Assembly (NCBI RefSeq): GCF_000373645.1
Contig: NZ_KB892035.1
Coordinates: forward strand, 62,001 to 126,000
DNA length: 64,000 nt
Reading direction: 5' to 3'
Origin: Streptomyces sp. ATexAB-D23
GTDB lineage: Bacteria; Actinomycetota; Actinomycetes; Streptomycetales; Streptomycetaceae
The translations under genes were made by a program, and so were the position numbers. This document shows positions 16,546 through 23,853 of the stretch, one piece after another. Numbering within the stretch: position 1 is the first letter of the stretch; each line of letters opens with the position of its first letter. Below the pieces are notes generated by a model. It did no database searches and had not been told where the DNA came from. It saw only the letters and a list, made by a program, of their open reading frames with translations.

Positions 16546-16688
16546 AGCGGTTCCTCCGGTCGGGTACACGTCTGCGGTGACGTGGGTGTCAGGGAGGTGG
16601 TACCGGGGCCGGTCCGCCGGACCGGGCCGCGGGTGATGCGGTGATGCGGATGGGGCAGGTCGTGCAGCTGGTGCGGCAGCTTTGTTCG

Positions 16689-16761
16689 CCGGTACGGGAG
16701 GCGCGTGCGTCTGGGCAGCGCCTCCCGTACCGGTTGCCGCGGACCCCGCTCGGGTCCGCGG
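16689..16761 (-). terminator. Two stacked hairpins between deaminase and permease genes
   Basis: A perfect 10-bp stem (16737-16746 with 16752-16761) and a 15-bp stem (16689-16703 with 16719-16733) follow the deaminase stop in the 271-base gap. Together they should end most transcription from the purine operon. Confidence 0.7.
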
Positions 16762-16816
16762 CGGCCGGCTGAGGGCCGTCCCCCTCGTCCGGCCGGTATC
16801 GGGGGGCCGCCGGGCG

Positions 16817-18214
16817 TCAGGCCCCGGCGGCGATCCGGGCGAGGCGGCGGGCCTCGTCGCGGGTGGCGCGGGCGATGGCGTCCTCGTCCCCGTTGACCAG
16901 GCGGCCGGACTCGACCACCGGCTTGCCGTCGGCCAGCGAGAGGGTGACCGGGGCGGCGGCGCCGAAGACGAGCGCGATGACCGGGTCGGCGATGGAGGCG
17001 TGGGCGAGGGTGTCCAGCTTCCAGAGCACCAGGTCGGCGAGCTTGCCGGGCTCCAGGGAGCCGGTCTGCGCGGCCCGGCCGAGTACCTGGGCGCCGCCGT
17101 AGGTGCCCAGGCGCAGGGCCTGACGGGCGTTCAGGGCGCGTTCGCGGTGCGGGCCGAGGCGGTTGATGAGGAGGGCGTTGCGCAGTTCGGTGTGGAGTTC
17201 GCCGGACTCGTTGGACGCGGTGCCGTCGACGCCGAGGCCGACCGGGACGCCGGCGGCGAGCATGTCCGGGACGCGGGCGGTCCCGGCGGCGAGGCGGGCG
17301 TTGGACGAGGGGCAGTGGGCGACGCCGGTGCCGGTGCGGGCGAAGGCGGCGATGTCGGAGTCGTTCATGTGGACGCAGTGCGCCATCCACACGTCGTCAC
17401 CGAGCCAGCCGGTCGACTCGAAGTAGTCGGTGGGGCCCATCCCGAACAGTTCGTGGCAGAACTTCTCCTCCTCCACGGTCTCCGAGCCGTGCGTGTGCAG
17501 CCGCACCCCCTTGCGGCGGGCCAGTTCGGCGCCCTGGCGCATGAGTTCGGTCGATACGGAGAACGGCGAGCAGGGCGCGACGGCGATCTGGGTCATCGCG
17601 TCGAAGGAGGCGTCGTGGTACGTGTCGACGGTCGCCTCGGTGGCGGCGAGCGCGCCTTCCAGGGTCTCCACCGCGAAGTCCGGCGGCAGCCCGCCGTCCT
17701 TCTCGCTGCGGTCCATGGAGCCGCGCGCGAGGGTGAACCGTACGCCCAGGTCGCGGGCGGCGCCGATGATGGCGCCCGACAGGTCGCCGGAGCCCCGCGG
17801 GTAGACGTAGTGGTGGTCCATCGCGGTGGTGACCCCGCCGAGGGCCATCATGGCGAGCGAGCCCTGCGCGGCGGCGCGGGCCATCGGCTCGTCGATGCGC
17901 GCCCACGTCGGGTACAGCGCGACCAGCCAGTCGAAGAGGTTGTGGTCGGTCGCCAGACCCCGGGTGATCCACTGGTAGAAGTGGTGGTGGGTGTTGATCA
18001 GGCCGGGCGTGGCGAGGTGGCCGGTGCCGTCGATCCGGCGTACGACGTTCTCCAGGCCCTCGGGTGCCCGGCCGGCCCCGACGGACTCGATGCGGTTGCC
18101 CGCGACGACGACGTGTCCCGAGGCGTACTCGGTGTCGGCGGCGTCCACGGTCGCGATCGAACAGTTCTCGATGACGATGCGTTCCACCCGGTCGGGGGCT
18201 GCCGGTGCTGCCAT
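16817..18214 (-). CDS. 8-oxoguanine deaminase (amidohydrolase)
   Basis: 465 residues of the metal-dependent amidohydrolase family. NTHHHFYQW gives the metal-binding HxH, and VRLHTHGSE, WMAHCVHM and GLGVDGTASNESG supply further ligands including the late Asp. This subfamily has often been labelled hydroxydechloroatrazine hydrolase but includes 8-oxoguanine deaminases that produce urate. ATG at 18214 follows AAGGAAG; the upstream in-frame ATG is less well placed. It would feed uricase encoded in the same operon. Guanine or a related purine as substrate is not excluded. Confidence 0.85.
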   Translation of the reverse strand: MAAPAAPDRVERIVIENCSIATVDAADTEYASGHVVVAGNRIESVGAGRAPEGLENVVRRIDGTGHLATPGLINTHHHFYQWITRGLATDHNLFDWLVALYPTWARIDEPMARAAAQGSLAMMALGGVTTAMDHHYVYPRGSGDLSGAIIGAARDLGVRFTLARGSMDRSEKDGGLPPDFAVETLEGALAATEATVDTYHDASFDAMTQIAVAPCSPFSVSTELMRQGAELARRKGVRLHTHGSETVEEEKFCHELFGMGPTDYFESTGWLGDDVWMAHCVHMNDSDIAAFARTGTGVAHCPSSNARLAAGTARVPDMLAAGVPVGLGVDGTASNESGELHTELRNALLINRLGPHRERALNARQALRLGTYGGAQVLGRAAQTGSLEPGKLADLVLWKLDTLAHASIADPVIALVFGAAAPVTLSLADGKPVVESGRLVNGDEDAIARATRDEARRLARIAAGA

Positions 18215-18256
18215 GGTGCTTCCTTCTCTCATCTGCGGTGTGGGCACGGCAGGACC

Positions 18257-18588
18257 CTAGGAGGATTTGAGTGCCACGGCGGTGCGGCCGTGGGTGCCGA
18301 GATGGTGGAAGAACAGGTTGAGCAGGACGGCGACGAGCGCTCCCGCACTGATGCCGGAGCCCAGGACCGTCCGGGCCCAGGACGGAAAGTCCGCGTGGAC
18401 GCCGGGCGCGGCGAGCGGGACGGTGCCGGCGGCCGGGTACGTCCGGGGAATGAGCGGGACGACCGCGCCGAGCGCCGGGAAGCGGCGGAGGACCAGCGGG
18501 GCCGCGCCCGCCGGGGCGACGGCACGCTCCGTCGGGGTGGGACAGGGGGGCCTTCTGCTTCCGCGGGGCGGGATGCCGGCTGTGCCAT
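18257..18588 (-). pseudogene. Remnant of a second NCS2 purine permease
   Basis: An ATG with a good GGAGGG site at 18588 opens a short reading frame (MAQPASRPAEAE...) that soon stops resembling any protein. In another frame the segment ending at 18257 reads FPSWARTVLGSGISAGALVAVLLNLFFHHLG, which aligns with the C-terminus of the intact permease in this window (FPKDLLVVLDSGISTGCVVAIVLNLAFNHLG). Only the two ends of a permease of about 450 residues survive, so an internal deletion and frameshift are likely. It sits where the uricase operon would carry its own transporter. Confidence 0.75.
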
Positions 18589-18655
18589 GAGGGGTCCCTC
18601 CGGCCCGGCCGGTGCCCTGCCGCTGTGAGCGGGCGGGCACCGGCCCGGCGTCGCG

Positions 18656-19579
18656 TCAGAGGTTGGTCATGTCGACCGGGATCTGCGGCTCGACGCCGTC
18701 CCGGAGCACGGTGCCCTCGATGAGCCCGTACGGACGGTCGGCCGCGAAGTAGACCTCATTGTCGTTCTTGAGGCCGAACGGCTCCAGGTCGACGAGGAAG
18801 TGGTGGTTGTTCGGGAGCGAGAAGCGGATCTCGTCGATCTCACTGCGGCTGTTGATGATGCGCGAACCCATCTGGTACAGCGTCTGCTGGAGCGAGAGGG
18901 AGTAGGTCTCGGCGAAGGCGTGGAGCATGTGCTTGCGCGCCTGCTCGTAGGACTTCTCCCAGTTCGGCATCCGCTGCTCGTCGCTGGTCCAGTTGTAGCG
19001 CCAGCGGGCGGAGACGTCGGTGGCCAGGATGCGGTCGTACGCCTCCTTGAGCGTCGTGTACTTGTCCTTGACGTAGCCCCAGAACTCGGAGTTGGTCGAG
19101 TTCAGCACGGTGAGGTCCTTGAGGCCGGAGACGACCTGCCACTTCTCACCGTCGAAGGTGATCTGGGCGGTGCGGATCTCCTGGTTCCTGCGCACGAAGG
19201 AGTGGTTGACCTCGTCGGACCCGATGAACCGGGAGTTCGCGTCGGAGGTGGCGATGCGGTCCCAGGCGTACTCCTCGATCCGGATGCGCGCCCGCTTGAT
19301 CGGCTCCTGCGAGGTCACGAAGTGACGGGCGAGGTGGATGCCGAACTGCTCGGCGGATTCGATGCCGTGCTCCTTGGCGAAGGCGAACACCGTGTTCTTG
19401 GTGGTGTCCGTGGGCAGCACGTGCGCGTTGGAACCGGAGTAGTGGACGTCTTCCATCTCGCCGGACAGGGCGACCGAGACGTTCAGGTCCTTGATGTGGT
19501 GGGTGTCGCCGTCCCGCGTCACCCTGACGACGCGGTTCTCCGCTTTGCCGTACTGGTTCTGGCCGAGAATCGTGGGCAT
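18656..19579 (-). CDS. Urate oxidase (uricase)
   Basis: 307 residues, the normal length for cofactor-free urate oxidase, which converts urate and O2 to 5-hydroxyisourate and H2O2. Recognisable stretches are GQNQYGKAENRVVRV, VLPTDTTKNTV (active-site Thr), VLNSTNSEFWGY and FSLPNNHHFLVD. ATG at 19579 lies 7 bases after the UraH stop, so the two are translated together. The H2O2 formed explains a regulatory link with the catalase gene, whose promoter carries the same operator as this operon. Confidence 0.97.
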   Translation of the reverse strand: MPTILGQNQYGKAENRVVRVTRDGDTHHIKDLNVSVALSGEMEDVHYSGSNAHVLPTDTTKNTVFAFAKEHGIESAEQFGIHLARHFVTSQEPIKRARIRIEEYAWDRIATSDANSRFIGSDEVNHSFVRRNQEIRTAQITFDGEKWQVVSGLKDLTVLNSTNSEFWGYVKDKYTTLKEAYDRILATDVSARWRYNWTSDEQRMPNWEKSYEQARKHMLHAFAETYSLSLQQTLYQMGSRIINSRSEIDEIRFSLPNNHHFLVDLEPFGLKNDNEVYFAADRPYGLIEGTVLRDGVEPQIPVDMTNL

Positions 19580-19586
19580 GTGTCTG

Positions 19587-19979
19587 CTAGCTCCCTCGGT
19601 ATACGGAGTAGCCGAACGGGTTGAGCAGCAGCGGTACGTGGTAGTGCTCGCCCGGGGTGACGGCGAATGTGATCGCCACCTCCGGGAAGAACGCGCCGCT
19701 GTCCCTTACGCGGGGGGCGTCCTGCTGCGCCTCGGCTTGCTTCTTGGCGGTGAAGTACGGCTCGGTCTCGAAGTCGAGCCGTACGTGGGTGGTGCCTTCC
19801 GGCAGGGCCGGCAGGTCCTTGCAGCGCCCGTCCGCATCGGTCGCGGAGCCACCGAGCGTCACCCAGTCCGCTTCGCCGCCCGAGCGGGCGGCGAGCGAGA
19901 CGGCGACGTCCGCGGCGGGGCGGCCGATGCTGGTGTCCAGGATGTGGGTGGACACCGATGCGGTGGCGAAGGTGCTCAA
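19587..19979 (-). CDS. uraH: 5-hydroxyisourate hydrolase
   Basis: 130 residues, transthyretin-like. The N-terminal signature STHILDTSIGRPA and the C-terminal YRGS are diagnostic. It hydrolyses 5-hydroxyisourate to OHCU after uricase. A TTG start at 19979 with a strong GGAGAGGGAAGG leader gives the correct N-terminus; the open frame upstream of it comes from the inverted repeat at 20005. Translation is probably coupled to uricase, 7 bases downstream. Confidence 0.95.
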   Translation of the reverse strand: MSTFATASVSTHILDTSIGRPAADVAVSLAARSGGEADWVTLGGSATDADGRCKDLPALPEGTTHVRLDFETEPYFTAKKQAEAQQDAPRVRDSGAFFPEVAITFAVTPGEHYHVPLLLNPFGYSVYRGS

Positions 19980-20004
19980 GGCCTTCCCTCTCCTTCTGTC
20001 AGGT

Positions 20005-20054
20005 CGTGTCCGGCGGAACAGAGCCGGGACCCCGGTCATGATCCGCCGGACACG
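20005..20054. repeat. 13-bp inverted repeat, short relative of the 27.0-kb element
   Basis: CGTGTCCGGCGGA at 20005-20017 is inverted at 20042-20054. The same termini bound the MITE-like element at 27.0 kb. The right arm encodes the last residues of UraD (VSGGS), so the element end has become the gene end, or the sequence is a terminator-like hairpin of shared origin. Confidence 0.65.
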
Positions 20055-20566
20055 GCCCAGGCGTCTTCCGTGACGAGGCGGGTGAGGCGGATGCGGTTGA
20101 TCCTGCCCAGTTCGGTGCGCACGTGTCCGCGCTCCCGCTCGGGCGAGTTCCCGATCCGGGACTTCACCGCGTCGCGCATCTGTTCAGCGGTGGCGCCGGT
20201 GGCGCAGATCAGGAAGACATGTCCGAACCGCTCCTGGTAGGCCAGGTTGAGTTCGAGCATCTCGGCCTTGAGCTCCTCGGTGGCGCCGGCCATCCCCCGC
20301 TGTTCGCGGGAGGAGGTCGGGTCCCCGGGCTTCGGGCGGCCGATCGGCGGGTGACCGGCCATGGCCTCGGCCAGGTCCTCCGTGCCGAGGGCCGCCGTGG
20401 CGGTGTCGCTCGCGGAGAGCAGGGCTTCGGTGGTGGCGTACGGGCGGTGGGAGAGGATCGCTCGTCCCCATGCCGCACTGGCACAGACCTCGTGCAGTGC
20501 GGCGGCAGCCGCGTCGTCCGCCAGGGTGTTGAACCGGGCGAGGCCCGGCGTGGAGCTCGAAGTCAC
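20036..20566 (-). CDS. uraD: OHCU decarboxylase
   Basis: 176 residues. It decarboxylates 2-oxo-4-hydroxy-4-carboxy-5-ureidoimidazoline to S-allantoin, the third step after uricase. The family motif around the catalytic His appears as GHPPIGRPKPGD, followed by SSREQRGM and the late LNLAYQERFGHVFLICATG. GTG at 20566 has GGAGG at 5 bases. It is the first gene of the operon uraD-uraH-uricase-(permease relic)-deaminase and is driven by the operator-overlapped promoter about 50 bases upstream. The C-terminal five residues derive from an inverted repeat. Confidence 0.92.
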   Translation of the reverse strand: MTSSSTPGLARFNTLADDAAAAALHEVCASAAWGRAILSHRPYATTEALLSASDTATAALGTEDLAEAMAGHPPIGRPKPGDPTSSREQRGMAGATEELKAEMLELNLAYQERFGHVFLICATGATAEQMRDAVKSRIGNSPERERGHVRTELGRINRIRLTRLVTEDAWAVSGGS

Positions 20567-20613
20567 GGGAGCCTCCGTGGCTGTTCCTCGCTGTGCGTTG
20601 GTCGGGCTGCGGA

Positions 20614-20658
20614 TAGCTAACGCCCTCCGCCACACGGCGTCAACAGTTTGTTGAAATT
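20614..20658 (-). promoter_or_regulatory. uraD operon promoter with 15-bp palindromic operator
   Basis: On the minus strand, TTGACG (20643-20638) and TAGCTA (20619-20614) are 18 bases apart. The perfect 6-3-6 inverted repeat TCAACAGTTTGTTGA (20640-20654) overlaps the -35 box. A 21-bp block (20638-20658) recurs exactly at the catalase promoter (32398-32418). This suggests repression by a shared regulator. Confidence 0.8.
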
Positions 20659-20742
20659 CCGTTCACGCAGAGGGCCGCCGTCCGGTGATCCGGACGGCGG
20701 CCCGATCGGTCATGCGCGGCCCGCCCGCGTGTGGGCACCCAA

Positions 20743-21120
20743 CTACGCCCCCTTGGTGCCGTTTTCCCTGTTCAGGTAGTTGTAGACGGTGAACCGGGAG
20801 ACCCCCAGGGCCCCCGCCACCGTCTCGACGCCGTGCCGTACGGAGAAGGCACCGCGTGCCTCCAGGAGCCGGACCGCCTCCTGTTTGGTCTTGCGGTCCA
20901 GCTCGGCGAGCGGCATCCCGTGCCGGCGCTCCATCGCGGCCAGGATGTGGTCCAGCGACTCCGAGAGCTGGGGCAGCCGGACCGCCACGACGTCCTCGCC
21001 CTCCCAGGCCAGCACGACGTCGTCGGCGCGCGCGTCCCCCGGGCCCAGCAGTTCGGCGCCCATGGCGTCCGCGAGCGGCTTCACCGCCGCGACGAGGGGG
21101 TGGTCCACCGGCCCGGTCAC
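20743..21120 (-). CDS. Small HTH protein, YheO/DauR-like C-terminal domain
   Basis: 125 residues. The C-terminal part (LDRKTKQEAVRLLEARGAFS ... VAGALGVSRFTVYNYLN) resembles the HTH domain at the end of YheO/DauR-type regulators. The N-terminal 60 residues are too short for the usual PAS-like sensor. The GTG start overlaps the stop of the upstream 83-residue gene (GTGA). Lying next to the uricase operon on the same strand, it may regulate purine use, but no target is shown. Confidence 0.7.
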   Translation of the reverse strand: MTGPVDHPLVAAVKPLADAMGAELLGPGDARADDVVLAWEGEDVVAVRLPQLSESLDHILAAMERRHGMPLAELDRKTKQEAVRLLEARGAFSVRHGVETVAGALGVSRFTVYNYLNRENGTKGA

Positions 21121-21368
21121 CTCGGGTCCTCTCCGATGACGTTGACCTGGAGCGAGACCCGGGTGGCACCCGATGCCAGCGCCTGGCGCAGCAGACTGTC
21201 CACCGCGGTGAGCACCTCGTCGGCGCCACCCTCCGCCGTGTTGCCGAACGGGCCGACGTCCACGGCGTCCAGCTCGGCCGCCTGGATGACCTCGCGCGCG
21301 ACGACCGCGTGCGCGGGCGCCTCGTCGAGATCGAAGGGCTCCGTGGTGAACTCCACCCTCAAGCGCAC
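21117..21368 (-). CDS. Thiamine-binding-like small protein (MTH1187/YkoF type)
   Basis: 83 residues. VEFTTEPF, VGPFGNTAEGGADEVL and SGATRVSLQVNV fit the alpha/beta sandwich of the MTH1187-type thiamine-binding family. GTG at 21368 follows GGGAGG. Its stop overlaps the start of the small HTH gene, so it may act as a ligand sensor for that protein (inference). Family match is moderate. Confidence 0.55.
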   Translation of the reverse strand: MRLRVEFTTEPFDLDEAPAHAVVAREVIQAAELDAVDVGPFGNTAEGGADEVLTAVDSLLRQALASGATRVSLQVNVIGEDPR

Positions 21369-21444
21369 TGTGCCTCCCTGATGCGTTCCACCGCCGGGAC
21401 GACCCGCGGCTCGGCCACGACCCTAACGCCCCGGCGGCGGCGCC

Positions 21445-22620
21445 CTACAGGGGCAGCACGCAGACCGCGGCCGGGGCGTCGTACGCGGTGCCGACCGGCT
21501 CCAGGGCCCCGGTGGCCGCGTCGACGCGGAAGGCGGTGACCGTGCCGGACTTCTGGTTGGCCGCGAAGAGCAGGCTCCCGTCCGGGGAGAACGCGGTGTG
21601 CCGGGGGAAGTCGCCGCCCACGGGGACGGTGTCGATCAGACGCAGCGCGGCCCCGCCGTCCTCGGTCGCGTACCGGGTGATGCTGTTGTGTCCCCGGTTG
21701 GCGAGGTAGGCGAAGCGGCCGTCGGCGGTGACGAGGAACTGGGCGGGGTAGCTGGTGCCCCCGCCCGTTCCGGTGGACTGCGGGTCGCCCGGGGTGAGGG
21801 TGCCGGTGGCGGGGTCGTAGCCGCAGACGACGGCGGTGTTGTCGAGCTCGCAGGCCAGGTACGCGTGGCGGCCGTCCGGGTGGAAGGTCAGGTGGCGGGG
21901 GCCGGCTCCGCGGCGCAGCGCCGCGTACGAGAGCTGTTCCAGGGTGCCGTCCGTCTCGTCCAGCCGGTAGGTGTAGACCGTGTCGGTGCCGAGGTCGACG
22001 GCCAGGACGTGGCCGCCGTCGGGGGCGGTGATGATCTGGTGGGCGTGCGGCCCGTCCTGGCCGGGTCCGGGCGCGGGTGAGCCGTGGGCGACCAGGTCCG
22101 TGCGCTCCGCCACCGATCCGTCGGCGGCCAGGGGGTGCACGGCGACGCTGCCGGAGGTGTAGTTGGCGCTGAAGAGCCAGCGGCCGCCCGGGTGGACCGA
22201 GAGGTGGCAGGGTCCGGCGCCGCCGGTGTCCCGGGTGCCGAGGACCTCGAAGGTGCCGTCGTCGGCGAGGGCGACCGCGGTGACGCCGCCGTTCTGCTGC
22301 TCGTCCACGGCGTAGAGCGTGCCGCCCGTGGGGTGGAGCGCCAGGTAGGAGGGGTTCTCGACGCCGGTGACGACGGTGCGGGCGGTGATGCTCCCGGCGC
22401 TCCGGTCGTACACGGCAACGCCGATGCCGGTGCCGCCGGGGCTGGTGGAGGTGTAGGTGCCGAGGAACAGGGTGCCGGTGCCGCGGGCGGCGGGGTGTGC
22501 GGGGTGCGGCGGGCGGCCGGGGCGGTGGCGGGCGGTGCGCGGGAGCGTGGGGGCGGCGGCCAGGGCACCGCCCGCCAGGAGTGCTCCGAGCAGGGTGCGG
22601 CGGCTGGTGGGGGATGTCAT
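21445..22620 (-). CDS. Exported lactonase-family beta-propeller protein
   Basis: 391 residues. The N-terminus SRRTLLGALLAGGALAAAP is a twin-arginine signal, so the protein is probably exported folded. The rest shows repeated propeller blades typical of the 6-phosphogluconolactonase (YbhE-like) family, such as PSYLALHPTGGTLYAVDE, GPCHLSVHPGGRWLFSANY and FPRHTAFSPDGSLLFAANQ. ATG at 22620 follows GAGGTG; an in-frame GTG three codons earlier is possible. The export signal argues against a cytoplasmic pentose-phosphate role. Substrate unknown. Confidence 0.8.
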   Translation of the reverse strand: MTSPTSRRTLLGALLAGGALAAAPTLPRTARHRPGRPPHPAHPAARGTGTLFLGTYTSTSPGGTGIGVAVYDRSAGSITARTVVTGVENPSYLALHPTGGTLYAVDEQQNGGVTAVALADDGTFEVLGTRDTGGAGPCHLSVHPGGRWLFSANYTSGSVAVHPLAADGSVAERTDLVAHGSPAPGPGQDGPHAHQIITAPDGGHVLAVDLGTDTVYTYRLDETDGTLEQLSYAALRRGAGPRHLTFHPDGRHAYLACELDNTAVVCGYDPATGTLTPGDPQSTGTGGGTSYPAQFLVTADGRFAYLANRGHNSITRYATEDGGAALRLIDTVPVGGDFPRHTAFSPDGSLLFAANQKSGTVTAFRVDAATGALEPVGTAYDAPAAVCVLPL

Positions 22621-22753
22621 GCGAGGCACCTCGTGGGGTCGGTCGCTTCGGATGTGTCAGCCACAGTGGCGCTACGCCGGGGCCACCGCAAGAGGCGCAC
22701 CGGTCATTGCGCAGGGCGCAACGCCGGGCGCCTCGGGTGCCGGCGGCCGGGCC

Positions 22754-23593
22754 TCAGTCACCGGACTGGATGTCGCCGCGTGTGGAGGAGGTGATCGGCT
22801 CGCCCCGGGCGAAGTCCCCCGGCGGGATGCCCGGGTGGTGGCCGCCCTCGACGGGCCGCACGGCGGCGGCCGGGCCGAGTGCCAGCCGGGAGACGATCCG
22901 GTAGCGGTCGCCCCGGTAGAGCGAGTGCACGTACTCGACGGGTCGGCCGGTGGTGTCCGAGGTCAGCCGTTCGAAGAGCAGGGCCGGGGACAGCTCCGGC
23001 ACGTCCAGCAGCCCGGCCTCGGCGCGGGTCACCACGGTCGGCTCGATCGCCTGGACCGCTTCGTGGACGTGCACGTCGTGGCGCTCGCGCAGGTGCTCGT
23101 ACAGGTCGCCGTTCTCCAGCTCGCCGGCGGACAGGCCGGGTACGAGTTCGGCCCGGATGTGCAGGTGCTCGATGGCCATCGGGGCGCCGTCAACCAGCCG
23201 CAGCCGGGCCACGTACACGATGTCGGCCGCCGGTGACATGCGCAGCTTGCGGCCGACGCGGGCGCCGGCCTGGAGGGTGGTGAACTCCAGCAGCCGGCTC
23301 GACCAGGCCCCGGCCGCCTGCGGCACGGACAGGGCGAGGTCGGCCGAGATCAGCTCCTGGGTGATCTTCTCGGGTGCGACGAACATGCCCCGGCCGTGTT
23401 CGCGCACCAGGAGCCCGGCGGCGACCAGCTCGTCCACCGCGGCGCGCAGGGTGGGGCGGGACACGCCGAGGGTGGCGCACAGGGACCGCTCCGACGGGAT
23501 GGCGTCGCCCGGCCGCCGCGACTCGATCAGCTCCAGAACGGCGTCCCGGGCCCGCTCCCGTTTGAGCACCGTCCCCGATGCGTCGGCGTCCAT
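22754..23593 (-). CDS. GntR/HutC-family transcriptional regulator
   Basis: 279 residues. An N-terminal winged helix (AIPSERSLCATLGVSRPTLRAAVDEL, about 30-58) is followed by a UTRA-type ligand domain (about 95-240), the layout of DasR and other sugar-phosphate-sensing HutC regulators. It is transcribed away from the sugar ABC importer at 23854 across 260 bases that contain several GGTC-rich repeats, so control of that importer and itself is likely. I do not call it DasR itself because the neighbouring binding protein differs from DasA as I remember it. Confidence 0.87.
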   Translation of the reverse strand: MDADASGTVLKRERARDAVLELIESRRPGDAIPSERSLCATLGVSRPTLRAAVDELVAAGLLVREHGRGMFVAPEKITQELISADLALSVPQAAGAWSSRLLEFTTLQAGARVGRKLRMSPAADIVYVARLRLVDGAPMAIEHLHIRAELVPGLSAGELENGDLYEHLRERHDVHVHEAVQAIEPTVVTRAEAGLLDVPELSPALLFERLTSDTTGRPVEYVHSLYRGDRYRIVSRLALGPAAAVRPVEGGHHPGIPPGDFARGEPITSSTRGDIQSGD

Positions 23594-23627
23594 GTGCTGC
23601 CCCCTCCTGACGGCGTACTTCCTTTAC

Positions 23628-23826
23628 CACTTGCTGGACCAGCCCGCCCGACCGGACCACTGGTCAAGTGGATTGTAGCTCGTGCTGAGCCAAACCCCCT
23701 GGGTCGATTTTCGCGAAGATCGCCAAAAACCCTCGTAACCAAGGGGGTTGACGGTCCCATTGGTCTATGCCACCTTCATCCACCAACAAGAGGTGAGCTG
23801 TCCAGCGGCCTTCACTGGTCAGGTGG
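23628..23826. promoter_or_regulatory. GntR/ABC intergenic region with repeated GGTC sites
   Basis: CACTGGTCAAGTGG (23658-23671) and CACTGGTCAGGTGG (23813-23826) differ by one base. A related inverted copy, CCACTTGCTGGACCAG, lies near 23628-23643. ATTGGTCTATGCCA (23759-23772) is a weak dre-like site close to a TTGACG at 23748-23753. They are candidate operators for the divergent GntR regulator or DasR. Confidence 0.6.
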
Positions 23827-23853
23827 TCAGGTCCTGTTCCCCAGAGGTGAACC

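Noticed and set aside
22754..23593. Calling the GntR regulator DasR
   Set aside because: The neighbouring binding protein does not match DasA as I remember it, so only the family is given.
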